Shown here piece by piece: positions 24,886 to 32,623 of a stretch of DNA of 64,000 nt. Numbering within the stretch: position 1 is the stretch's first letter; each line of letters starts with the position of its first letter. The notes beneath the pieces are model-generated. The model had not been told where the DNA came from, did no database searches, and saw nothing but the letters and a program-made list of their open reading frames with translations. The stretch comes from UBA7957 sp965222695 (lineage in GTDB: Bacteria > Pseudomonadota > Gammaproteobacteria > Granulosicoccales > Granulosicoccaceae): positions 186,001 through 250,000 of the forward strand of contig OZ244967.1 in the NCBI GenBank assembly GCA_965222695.1, read 5' to 3'. Both the position numbers and the translations under genes were made by a program.

Positions 24886-24956
24886 ATAATCGCCCGGGAG
24901 TCGCGAAAATCCCGAGAGCCCGAAAAGAGACATTTCCGGAAATTCAAATCAATTTC

Positions 24957-24989
24957 AGGCCCGATAAATCGCTGTCGGGCCTTGATTTT
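24957..24989 (+). terminator. Probable terminator after clpX
   Basis: AGGCCCGA and TCGGGCCT form an 8-bp stem around a 10-base loop, followed by TTGATTTT. The T tract is interrupted, so efficiency may be modest. It lies 72 bases past the clpX stop. Confidence 0.6.
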
Positions 24990-25259
24990 CCCAGCAAGAC
25001 CGTCATTATTATTCTATTAATGAAAAGTAGCTCTGATCAAATCTCAGACTGAGTCGCGTGTGTCGGGATATTTCGCCAAACGGATATAACTCTCCGCATA
25101 TTGCTTTCTCGACGCAGACTGGATTGTCTTGCATAAAACGGCGGTCTGCGTCTTGCTCGATTTCAAGATCCCGTGGACTCAGGATTGATCAACAGCCCTT
25201 GATGAACTCACCGACTGGATATAGTGAATCCTTAGTCGCCAATTGCGAGGTGCCCGTTA
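24990..25259 (+). promoter_or_regulatory. Intergenic region upstream of lon
   Basis: About 270 bases carry no gene I can support. An open frame from 25058 has no family resemblance. The region should hold the lon promoter. I looked for the heat-shock sigma-32 pattern (CTTGAA with CCCCAT) and found no good match. A GATATAACT string near 25083 is the best -10-like sequence. GAGG ahead of the GTG start of lon is the ribosome-binding site. Confidence 0.3.
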
Positions 25260-27698
25260 GTGGCAAATTCAGAGACCAAGTTCAGCAATGACGGCGGACT
25301 GCCGGACCGTATGCCCGTTTTGCCGCTACGGGATGTTGTGGTTTATCCGCACATGGTTATTCCGTTGTTTGTAGGCCGGGAGAAATCAATAAAGGCACTC
25401 GACGTCGCAATGGCCGGTAACAAGCAGATTATGCTTGCCGCACAGACCAGTGCGGAAGTTGATGAACCTGAAACAGGCGATATTCATCCTATCGGGACGC
25501 TGGCAACCATTCTTCAATTGCTAAAACTGCCTGACGGCACCATAAAGGTGTTGGTCGAGGGAAATCGGCGAGCATCAGTATTGGAGTTTTTTGATGAAAA
25601 TGACGGCGAATATTTTTCTGCCGACATTGATTATTTGCATGAAGGTGCTTTAGTCGACGAAAAAGAGGTTGCGGTACTGATCCGCTCGGTGACCAATCTC
25701 TTCAACCAGTACGTGAAATTAAACAAGAAACTGCCGTCGGAAGTGTTGACATCCTTATCCGGCATAGAAGATCCATCCCGACTCGCTGACACCATTGCCG
25801 CGCATTTGTCCTTGAAAGTTGAGGAGAAGCAGGAAATTCTGGAAATCCTGGATCCGCGAGACAGGCTGGAACATCTGATGCGTTTGATGGACGCTGAACT
25901 CGACTTGCTTCAGGTAGAGAAACGTATAAGAGGGCGCGTAAAGCAGCAGATGGAAAAAAGCCAACGCGAATACTATTTGAATGAGCAAATGAAGGCTATT
26001 CAAAAAGAGCTTGGGGAGATGGAGGATGCGCCTAATGAAATAGAAGAATTAGGCAAAAAGATAGAGAAAGTGGGCCTTTCAAAAGAGGCTTATAAAAAAG
26101 CAAGCTCGGAGCTGGGCAAGCTAAAACAGATGTCGCCCATGTCCGCTGAAGCCACGGTGGTCAGAAATTACATCGACACGCTTGTAAATTTGCCCTGGAA
26201 GAGCAGGACAAAACTGAAAGCTGACTTATCCGAAGCCGAGAGAATTCTTGAGGAAGATCACTACGGATTGGAAAAGGTCAAAGAAAGAATCATTGAACAC
26301 CTTGCAGTACACCGTCGGGTTAAAAAGCTGAAAGGGCCGATTTTATGTCTGGTCGGACCTCCCGGAGTTGGTAAAACTTCCCTGGGAAGGTCAATTGCCA
26401 GAGCAACCGGCAGAAGTTTCAGTCGAATGGCTTTGGGTGGCGTAAGGGATGAAGCGGAAATCCGTGGTCATCGAAGAACATACATCGGTTCCATGCCTGG
26501 AAAAATTATTCAGAATTTATCCAAAATCGGCAAGAGAAATCCTCTTTTATTGTTGGATGAAATCGACAAAATGTCGATGGATTTCCGTGGCGATCCGTCT
26601 TCGGCACTACTGGAGGTTTTGGATCCGGAGCAAAATCATACGTTTGTTGATCACTACCTGGAAGTGGAATTCGATTTGTCGGATGTCATGTTCGTAGCGA
26701 CCGCAAACTCAATGAATATACCCGGACCTTTGCTGGATAGAATGGAAGTGATTCGTATCCCTGGTTACACGGAAGATGAAAAACTCAATATTGCAACCCG
26801 CTACCTCATCCCGAGAAAAATGAAAGACAATGGCGTGAAAAAAGATGAACTGGAAATTGAGGATGAAGCGATTCTGGCTATTATCAGGGGATATACCAGA
26901 GAGTCCGGTGTCAGAAATCTTGAGCGGGAAATATCCAAAATCTGCCGTAAAGTGGTTACCGAGGTACTGTTGAGTAAACAAGATACCAAAGTCACCGTTA
27001 AACCGGAAAATCTGGAAAACTATCTTGGCGTATTGAAATTCCGCTTCGGTAAAGCGGAAGACAATGACCGTGTCGGTCAGGTTACCGGACTTGCATGGAC
27101 AGAAGTGGGAGGTGAACTTTTGACCATAGAGGCGGCCGCGGTGCCGGGTAAGGGTAAATTGAGTTATACCGGTCAATTGGGCGATGTGATGCAGGAATCG
27201 ATAAAGGCGGCTATGACTGTGGTTCGAAGCCGGTCATCAATTCTTGGATTAACACCGTCATTTCATGAGAAACTGGATATTCACGTGCATGTTCCGGAAG
27301 GGGCAACACCGAAAGACGGACCCAGTGCAGGGATTGGAATGTGCACCGCGCTGGTTTCAGCCCTGACCGATATACCGGTAAGATCCGATGTGGCCATGAC
27401 CGGCGAGATAACCCTGCGCGGTGAAGTATTACCCATAGGGGGGTTAAAAGAAAAATTGCTTGCAGCGCAGCGTGGTGGAATCAAAAAAGTCATGATCCCT
27501 CACGAAAACGAAAAGGATCTGGCTGAAGTTCCGGATGAAATTTTGTCCGGGCTAAACATTAAACCCGTACGTTGGATTGATGAAGTGCTTGAAATCGCCT
27601 TAGCGAAATTACCCTCCAGTGAAAGTGAAGATCCGGAATCCTTACAACCGGCTGAAGCTCAGACGGAAGACAGCAATGAGTCTGTCCGGCATCACTGA
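25260..27698 (+). CDS. lon: Lon protease
   Basis: Lon is the ATP-dependent serine protease that degrades misfolded and regulatory proteins. The protein has 812 residues. The N-terminal substrate domain begins with MPVLPLRDVVVYPHMVIPLF. A coiled-coil follows (EYYLNEQMKAIQKELGEME). The AAA+ module has Walker A GPPGVGKTSLGRS and Walker B LLLDEIDKM. The protease domain has the Ser in PKDGPSAGIGMC and the Lys in GGLKEKLLAAQRGG. The start is GTG with GAGG nine bases upstream. A polar 30-residue C-terminal tail is variable. Confidence 0.96.
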   Translation: MANSETKFSNDGGLPDRMPVLPLRDVVVYPHMVIPLFVGREKSIKALDVAMAGNKQIMLAAQTSAEVDEPETGDIHPIGTLATILQLLKLPDGTIKVLVEGNRRASVLEFFDENDGEYFSADIDYLHEGALVDEKEVAVLIRSVTNLFNQYVKLNKKLPSEVLTSLSGIEDPSRLADTIAAHLSLKVEEKQEILEILDPRDRLEHLMRLMDAELDLLQVEKRIRGRVKQQMEKSQREYYLNEQMKAIQKELGEMEDAPNEIEELGKKIEKVGLSKEAYKKASSELGKLKQMSPMSAEATVVRNYIDTLVNLPWKSRTKLKADLSEAERILEEDHYGLEKVKERIIEHLAVHRRVKKLKGPILCLVGPPGVGKTSLGRSIARATGRSFSRMALGGVRDEAEIRGHRRTYIGSMPGKIIQNLSKIGKRNPLLLLDEIDKMSMDFRGDPSSALLEVLDPEQNHTFVDHYLEVEFDLSDVMFVATANSMNIPGPLLDRMEVIRIPGYTEDEKLNIATRYLIPRKMKDNGVKKDELEIEDEAILAIIRGYTRESGVRNLEREISKICRKVVTEVLLSKQDTKVTVKPENLENYLGVLKFRFGKAEDNDRVGQVTGLAWTEVGGELLTIEAAAVPGKGKLSYTGQLGDVMQESIKAAMTVVRSRSSILGLTPSFHEKLDIHVHVPEGATPKDGPSAGIGMCTALVSALTDIPVRSDVAMTGEITLRGEVLPIGGLKEKLLAAQRGGIKKVMIPHENEKDLAEVPDEILSGLNIKPVRWIDEVLEIALAKLPSSESEDPESLQPAEAQTEDSNESVRHH

Positions 27699-28079
27699 AC
27701 GGTGGTTTTAACGATGAAAGTCACCGATTGACGGATTGCAGGAATCTGTCCTTTGCGGCTCCGGTAAAGAAACCAAAATCATCTCTGAATGACTGACTGT
27801 AATCGCGTTGGCCGGTGATAATAAAAAATGTGAACTGTACACTTTGTTGCTGTGTTTTTATTGTAACTTAGAGTATTATTCGGCTTGAGTCCGTGCAGGC
27901 CTCGCATTGGATTGAAGGATTTTCCCGCCCAATGTACGCAAATCGCACGTGCTGGAAATAAGATTTTCCGTATCGTTTCCGGATCCGTAAATTTACTGCT
28001 TGAATTTACAAGATAGCGACTGTGTCTGTCGTGTAAATATCGGGCTATTGTCATTAATTGAGAATTGAGGAAGTTCTGA
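27699..28079 (+). promoter_or_regulatory. Intergenic region between lon and hupB
   Basis: The 381 bases hold no gene I can support. A T-rich stretch near 27840-27885 (TTTTTATTGTAACTTAGAGT) contains possible -10 sequences, but no pair of hexamers stands out. The end has a good ribosome-binding site for hupB, GAGGAAG, six bases before the ATG. The hupB promoter presumably lies here. Confidence 0.3.
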
Positions 28080-28352
28080 ATGAATAAATCTGAATTTGTA
28101 GATGCGGTAGCGTCTAAAGCAGATCTGCCGAAAGCAACTGCAGCAAAAGCTGTTGATGCGATGCTTGAGTCTGTAACTGATGTACTAAAAGAAGGTGACC
28201 AACTGACTCTTGTTGGCTTCGGAACGTTCTTGGTTCGACGCCGTGAAGCGCGTCAGGGGCGCAACCCTCGAACCGGTGGAACCATTGAAATTGCTGCCTC
28301 AAATGTGCCCAGTTTTAAGGCTGGAAAATCACTAAAAGATGCGGTAAACTAG
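28080..28352 (+). CDS. hupB: DNA-binding protein HU-beta
   Basis: HU is the abundant nucleoid protein that bends DNA. The protein has 90 residues, the standard length. The family signature GFGTFLVRRREARQGRNPRT covers the DNA-clasping beta-arm, followed by PSFKAGKSLKDAVN. Position after lon and before ppiD is the conserved hupB context. Only 12 bases separate its stop from tRNA-Val, so the tRNAs are likely processed from the hupB transcript. Confidence 0.97.
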   Translation: MNKSEFVDAVASKADLPKATAAKAVDAMLESVTDVLKEGDQLTLVGFGTFLVRRREARQGRNPRTGGTIEIAASNVPSFKAGKSLKDAVN

Positions 28353-28364
28353 CGCGCTTTCCAC

Positions 28365-28440
28365 GGGTGCTTAGCTCAGCTGGGAGAGCATCGCCCTTAC
28401 AAGGCGAGGGTCGGGGGTTCGAACCCCTCAGCACCCACCA
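28365..28440 (+). tRNA. tRNA-Val (UAC)
   Basis: A 76-base cloverleaf with acceptor GGGTGCT / AGCACCC and encoded CCA. The anticodon stem TCGCC / GGCGA encloses CTTACAA, giving TAC. The T-arm is GGGGGTTCGAACCCC. It starts 12 bases after hupB. Confidence 0.97.
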
Positions 28441-28449
28441 ACAAAATCC

Positions 28450-28526
28450 GGAGCGGTAGTTCAGTTGGTTAGAATACCGGCCTGTCACGCCGGGGGTCGC
28501 GGGTTCGAGTCCCGTCCGCTCCGCCA
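28450..28526 (+). tRNA. tRNA-Asp (GUC)
   Basis: A 77-base cloverleaf with acceptor GGAGCGG / CCGCTCC and encoded CCA. The anticodon loop is CTGTCAC, giving GTC. The T-arm has GGGTTCGAGTCCC. It is nine bases after tRNA-Val and is followed by a strong terminator. Confidence 0.97.
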
Positions 28527-28540
28527 ATAAAAAGAATGAA

Positions 28541-28566
28541 AGGCGCCTGGCGGCGCCTTTTTTTTT
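28541..28566 (+). terminator. Intrinsic terminator after tRNA-Asp
   Basis: AGGCGCC, a loop of four to six bases, then GGCGCCT, followed by an uninterrupted T run. It ends the hupB-tRNA-Val-tRNA-Asp unit, 15 bases after tRNA-Asp and 64 bases before ppiD. Confidence 0.88.
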
Positions 28567-28629
28567 GATTGGATATACGAAAGAGTTGACTACACTTGTC
28601 ATTTGGATTTGGACGTATAGGTATTCCCC

Positions 28630-30555
28630 ATGTTAACTAATCTGCGCGAGAGCGTAAAAAATTCGAAAGTCATCAAATTCGTTCTGCTTTTATTTATTTG
28701 CGCACCCTTCGCTTTCTTCGGAGTCAACTCATATTTTGGCGGCGGCGGATCTAGCTACGCTGTGAAAGTAAACGGAAACGAAGTGCCGGTTCGCGCATTC
28801 GAACAGGAATTTAACGTACAAAGGAACCGATTAAGGCAGGCATTTGGCGGAACTATACCTGAAGGATTTGCAAGCGATGATATGCTACGCCAACAGGCTT
28901 TGGAGAGCCTGATTACCGGCGAACTGCTCAATGGCGTCATAGAAGACCAGGACATTGTGGTTTCCGATCAAAATCTGGCTAAAGCGATTACTCAAACGGA
29001 AGTTTTTCAGAAGGATGGACGATTTGATCAGGAACGGTACGAAATGCAACTCAGGTCAGCGGGTCTATCCATAGATTCATTCGAGAGTCAATTCAGGCGC
29101 GATGTTGCCCTGCAGGACTTCAGGGACAGTATAGTGACCTCTAACTTCGTCCTGGACGGCGAGAAATCCACAGTGCTGAAACTGACCAATCAGCTGCGGA
29201 ATGCTTCATATATAGCATTTAGGCTCGACCCTGTTCTGGAGACGACAACGATCGAGGGTGCCGCAGTTGAGGATTTTTTTGAGCAAAACAAACTCAATTA
29301 CATGCATCCGGAGCGGGTGAAAATCGAGTTTATAGAGCTGGATTCGACCTCGATGAAAAACGATATCACGGTGACAGAGGAAGATATAAAAGCGTATTTT
29401 GATGAAAATAGCAGTAGTTACCGGGTTGCTGAGGAACGTTCCGCATCCCATATCCTCCTGAGTCTTGAGGCCGGTGCCAGCGATAGTGAAGCTGATGAAA
29501 AGCTAAAAAAAATCCAGGAATTAAAATCAAAGCTCAACAGCGGAGAAAATTTTGAAAAGCTGGCAGAACAATATTCCGAAGATCCGGGGTCGGCCGAGAA
29601 TGGTGGCAGTCTTGGTTTTTTTGGTAAAGGTGCAATGGTTCCCGAGTTTGAGGAAGCCGTATTCGCTATGTCCATAGGAGAGATTTCAGAGCCTGTTAAA
29701 AGTGATTTCGGCTATCATTTGATACGTCTTGACGAAATCAAGGAAGAGCGCGGAAAGGAGTTCAGTGCAGTAAAAAGTGAAATAGAAGATCTGCTAAAAC
29801 AGCAGGGTGCCGACGAAGTGTTTTACGACAAGAGTGAGCTTCTGTCCAATCTGAGCTATGAAAATCCGGACTCATTGGTGCCCGCAGCTGAAGCGGGTGA
29901 GTTTACTATCCAGCAAAGTGATTGGATCGATCGTCTGAGCAAGAATGGAATCGGTGCAAATCCCAAGATTATTAATGCAGCTCTGTCTCCCGATGTTTTG
30001 GCCGAAGGCAACAACTCTTCTCTGATCGAGCTGGGGGACAACCATGTTGTTGCGTTAAGAGTAGTGGAACATGAAGGACCCAGGCAGAAAGAACTGGAAG
30101 AGGTGAAGGAAGATATACTGGAACAACTTAAGAGAGAGACGGCAAGAGCCGCGCTCGAAAATACGGCAAAGACCGCAATGGAAAGATTGCAAAACGGTGA
30201 GGCGATAGAGGGCGTTTCAGGCGAGTTAGGAGGCGAGTACGCCGAGCCTGCAGATATCGAACGCAGCAACCCAGGTCTGGACCGGGCTGTGCTGGATGCC
30301 TTGTTTAAGTTACCCAAACCCGCAGAAGGAAATAAGGCCTACTCCACCGTGGCCTTACCTGCCGGGGACCAATATGTGCTGGCATTGAACGCAGTAAAAG
30401 ATGGAGAGTCACCGCAAGCAGGTGACATGGCTGCACAAAACCCGATCGATCCTCAACAAATCGGTCAGGCGGAATACGGCGCTTTATTGCGGCACATGCG
30501 TAACAAAGCCTTAGTCGAAATTAATCAACAGATTTTACAGCCGGCAGCTCAATAA
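28630..30555 (+). CDS. ppiD: Membrane-anchored periplasmic chaperone PpiD
   Basis: PpiD is an inner-membrane-anchored parvulin-like chaperone near the Sec translocon. The protein has 641 residues. One membrane segment near the N terminus (VIKFVLLLFICAPFAFFGVN) is preceded by the typical start LTNLRESVKNS. A SurA-N-like chaperone domain follows. A parvulin domain at about 270-375 has RSASHILLSLEAGASDSEAD, then GSLGFFGKGAMVPEFEEAVF and FGYHLIRLDE. The C-terminal region returns to the chaperone fold. The hupB-ppiD order is conserved. It has its own upstream space after the terminator. Confidence 0.95.
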   Translation: MLTNLRESVKNSKVIKFVLLLFICAPFAFFGVNSYFGGGGSSYAVKVNGNEVPVRAFEQEFNVQRNRLRQAFGGTIPEGFASDDMLRQQALESLITGELLNGVIEDQDIVVSDQNLAKAITQTEVFQKDGRFDQERYEMQLRSAGLSIDSFESQFRRDVALQDFRDSIVTSNFVLDGEKSTVLKLTNQLRNASYIAFRLDPVLETTTIEGAAVEDFFEQNKLNYMHPERVKIEFIELDSTSMKNDITVTEEDIKAYFDENSSSYRVAEERSASHILLSLEAGASDSEADEKLKKIQELKSKLNSGENFEKLAEQYSEDPGSAENGGSLGFFGKGAMVPEFEEAVFAMSIGEISEPVKSDFGYHLIRLDEIKEERGKEFSAVKSEIEDLLKQQGADEVFYDKSELLSNLSYENPDSLVPAAEAGEFTIQQSDWIDRLSKNGIGANPKIINAALSPDVLAEGNNSSLIELGDNHVVALRVVEHEGPRQKELEEVKEDILEQLKRETARAALENTAKTAMERLQNGEAIEGVSGELGGEYAEPADIERSNPGLDRAVLDALFKLPKPAEGNKAYSTVALPAGDQYVLALNAVKDGESPQAGDMAAQNPIDPQQIGQAEYGALLRHMRNKALVEINQQILQPAAQ

Positions 30556-30835
30556 GCGGCTGTGGGCAGACCTTAATCCCTCAGGGCAGGGCGCGCCTGA
30601 AAAAGACGAAGACACACCGAGGTGCACCCGGTTGACCGGGTTGCGCAATCATTAGTGATCTCGAAATACCCATAATAATCTTCTATCCCCAACTGGTTGG
30701 TTGCCGCGATTTTAACTATCCAGTAAGATATATTTTTCTACACTACAGTGGCTGATCGAAAAACAAAAACGGCCCGAATTCACCGCTTTGCAGAGAAGGC
30801 TGCGCGGATGCAACAATTGCACAAGAGGCATACTT

Positions 30836-31273
30836 ATGATCAAGTTTGAAGAGTTACACGCACAGAACCACAAAATCACTGAACTATCAAATGTGTTGGG
30901 TACTCTTATCCACGATCGTGCCGTCTGTGATAATGCGATCACGATTGAGTTGTTTATGCGATATATACAACAGGTGAAGCATCATTTTGAAATCGTGGAT
31001 CGTAATCTTTATGCAAAGCTGCTTTCGCACAATGATTCCGGAATTAATAATACCGCGAAGCTGTTTTTATCAGGATCCTCGGAAATCAAACGGCTGTTTG
31101 AGTCCTATTGCCGCCGATGGTGTAGAAACGGCGGTATGCATATCAAGAACTATGAAAAGTTCCTGGTTGAGACAGACGTCATGTTTGAACTGGTTTTGAA
31201 CAGAATCCAGGATGAAACGGAGCAACTGTATCCGCTGGTGAAAAGAGTCCGCGAGGAGTTGGAGGCAGCCTGA
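30836..31273 (+). CDS. Hemerythrin-like four-helix protein
   Basis: The protein (145 residues from the ATG at 30836) is predicted to be all-alpha. Its pattern of histidines and acidic residues is like hemerythrin HHE domains: HAQNHKITEL, then VKHHFEIVDRNLYAKLL, and DETEQLYPLV near the end. Such proteins bind a di-iron centre and sense or carry oxygen or nitric oxide, or store iron. Assignment of individual ligands is uncertain. AGAGG eight bases upstream supports the start. The frame extends upstream to 30788 without support. It stands just before lptE and a non-coding stretch with an FNR-type box, which may hint at oxygen-linked regulation (inference). Confidence 0.6.
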   Translation: MIKFEELHAQNHKITELSNVLGTLIHDRAVCDNAITIELFMRYIQQVKHHFEIVDRNLYAKLLSHNDSGINNTAKLFLSGSSEIKRLFESYCRRWCRNGGMHIKNYEKFLVETDVMFELVLNRIQDETEQLYPLVKRVREELEAA

Positions 31274-31410
31274 GTTACTCAACTGTTTACCCGGCGAAAC
31301 CTTCCGATAAGGCCGGTACCGCAATTTCATTCCATCCCCTCTCGGCTGGGAATTCTGGGTATGGTTTGTCCGGACTTCACCATTGTCTGACTGACCACAA
31401 GGCCACTATA

Positions 31411-31953
31411 GTGCAGTTGATCCGTCTTTCCCGATCACTGACTCCGTGTCTGCTTGCCCTTATAGGTATGCTGGCGATTGCCTCCTGCGGCTTCACTCCT
31501 CGCGGCAGCATCACCCACACTACCGATATCGGTGTTCTGTATATTGATGCTGACAAAAATGTTCCCATTGCCTGGAGACTGAGACTGGCCTTGGCGGATC
31601 GGAAATTTACGGTAAGTAATGATAAGAAGCAGGCAGACATTCTCATTCGCCTGAGAAATGAAAGCCAAACGCAAAGAATTGTCTCGGTCGAAAGTACCGG
31701 ACGAGTCAGCGAATACGAACTGCGTCATTCGGTCGATATGCAGATTGCCCAGAGTGTCGATGGAACCCCCCCGAAAATAGATGTGAATCAACGCGCAAAT
31801 AAGGTCTTGGTGATCAGGGAATACACTTATGACCAGACAGGTGTATTGGGAAAGGCCGATGAAGCGGATATTTTACGCTCGGAGATGCGTGAGGAATTGG
31901 TTAATCACCTGGTGCTGCGCCTATTAGCGAGCGTACGCCAGGGTGAAGCTTGA
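31411..31953 (+). CDS. lptE: LPS-assembly lipoprotein LptE
   Basis: LptE plugs the outer-membrane LPS translocon LptD. The protein is a lipoprotein: a basic start and hydrophobic core are followed by the lipobox LAIASC, with the lipidated Cys at position 26. The mature part has CGFTPRG, RIVSVESTGRVSEYEL, VLVIREYTYDQTGVLGKADE and EMREELVNHLVLRLL, all characteristic of LptE. I prefer the GTG at 31411 because it gives a normal signal peptide. A TTG at 31366 would add 15 residues. In most gammaproteobacteria lptE lies between leuS and holA, but neither gene is here. Confidence 0.85.
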   Translation: MQLIRLSRSLTPCLLALIGMLAIASCGFTPRGSITHTTDIGVLYIDADKNVPIAWRLRLALADRKFTVSNDKKQADILIRLRNESQTQRIVSVESTGRVSEYELRHSVDMQIAQSVDGTPPKIDVNQRANKVLVIREYTYDQTGVLGKADEADILRSEMREELVNHLVLRLLASVRQGEA

Positions 31954-31983
31954 TTTGCGAAAAGCAAAAAGTTTTTATGAAAT

Positions 31984-31997
31984 TTGATATTGATCAA
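31984..31997. promoter_or_regulatory. FNR/Anr-type box
   Basis: TTGATATTGATCAA is an exact match to the FNR-family consensus TTGAT-N4-ATCAA and is nearly a perfect palindrome. It lies 31 bases after the lptE stop. A TATGAT hexamer at 32040-32045 would put a start near 32052 and the box centre at about -61.5, the class I activator position. TACAAT at 32005-32010 is a second possible -10. Confidence 0.6.
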
Positions 31998-32051
31998 TGC
32001 TGCGTACAATTCCAGCCAGTAGGATCAACCCCGCAATAGTATGATTCCTTT

Positions 32052-32128
32052 ATGTTCAAGGAATGCTCAGTAATCCCGTATGGGATGCCTCGTTTGGGTG
32101 GGCCTGCAAAGGCTCACCCGTTCTTTTT
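32052..32128 (+). ncRNA. Candidate FNR-controlled small RNA
   Basis: A transcript starting near 32052 and ending at the terminator would be about 77 bases. It would contain a short hairpin (ATCCC, GT, then GGGAT) and the terminator stem. It has no start codon with a ribosome-binding site and no open frame of note. The support is the FNR box and -10 upstream and the strong terminator downstream, all in 145 bases. It could instead be the 3' end of the lptE transcript. No known small RNA family is recognised. Confidence 0.4.
32096..32128 (+). terminator. Intrinsic terminator downstream of lptE
   Basis: GGGTGGGCC and GGCTCACCC form a 9-bp stem (one G-T pair) around TGCAAA, followed by GTTCTTTTT. 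It ends either the lptE transcript or the candidate small RNA starting near 32052. Confidence 0.85.
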
Positions 32129-32531
32129 CTGCCACATCCTCATTTACTGATCCATGGATTTACGGGTGAAGTCCGTTTCCAATCCATGGTGTTCCGCACC
32201 GTTCAGTTGCTATCAATACGATTGTGAATCTGATTTGTCTATTCCTTCTTAATCTGCTGTCTGGTTCTCTAAATCGACTTCAATAATAAACCCGGTGAGA
32301 CGATAAATATTTGTAACTGCATGACGCAATCTTCGTCTCCCGGACCCAACAGCAAAGTGGGAAAAATTCGAGTAGTCCGTCCGGGTGATAATTACGGGTA
32401 AAACATCTCCTGCCAGGCACGAGTGGAGGACGGCCGTCGACAGTTTTATTGTCAGAATAATAAATGGGCATCAGGTGTGAATGCCTTCAATAAAGACATG
32501 CTGTTAAACTGCGAATCTATTGTCCTCGAAT
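32129..32531. other. Non-coding stretch with no identified content
   Basis: These roughly 400 bases lie between the terminator and a perfect palindrome. The only open frame of note (minus strand, 32280-32471) has no family resemblance. Small hairpins are present (for example GACAG, TTTTATT, then GTC near 32438). I looked for a c-di-GMP riboswitch because a GGDEF-EAL gene follows. Only an isolated GACGCAA string appears, without the rest of the conserved core. Confidence 0.3.
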
Positions 32532-32532
32532 G

Positions 32533-32550
32533 AGGGCGGATATCCGCCCT
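32533..32550. terminator. Perfect 18-bp palindrome, possible terminator
   Basis: AGGGCGGATATCCGCCCT is a perfect palindrome followed on the plus strand by TATCTTTCCCTTAATCTTTC. It can fold into a GC-rich hairpin with a pyrimidine-rich, T-containing tail. It could end a transcript from the unassigned region to its left or bind a dimeric regulator. Neither can be settled from sequence. Confidence 0.45.
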
Positions 32551-32573
32551 TATCTTTCCCTTAATCTTTCTTA

Positions 32574-32603
32574 GGGCCTGTTACCATTTATGGAATCAGG
32601 CCC
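32574..32603. repeat. 30-bp hairpin flanked by TA, related to MITE 2 ends
   Basis: GGGCCTG at the left and CAGGCCC at the right enclose a second short inverted repeat (CCAT, TT, ATGG). TA sits on both sides (32572-32573 and 32604-32605). The first 17 bases match the end of MITE 2 (38223 onward) at about 14 positions. It looks like two MITE termini joined with the interior lost. It lies 20 bases before the GGDEF-EAL start codon and may affect that gene's 5' leader. Confidence 0.6.
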
Positions 32604-32623
32604 TAGCCTCAAGAAAGTGCAGA

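Noticed and set aside
25058..25291. A 77-codon open frame upstream of lon
   Set aside because: It overlaps the lon start in another frame and shows no family features.
32372..32382. GTAGTCCGTCC, identical to the first 11 bases of MITE 1
   Set aside because: No TA flank and no inverted partner nearby, so chance cannot be excluded.
32280..32400. Possible c-di-GMP riboswitch before the GGDEF-EAL gene
   Set aside because: Only an isolated GACGCAA string matches. The rest of the GEMM core and tetraloop receptor are missing.
32280..32471. A 63-codon minus-strand open frame in the non-coding stretch
   Set aside because: No ribosome-binding site, no homology that I can see, and composition unlike the neighbours.
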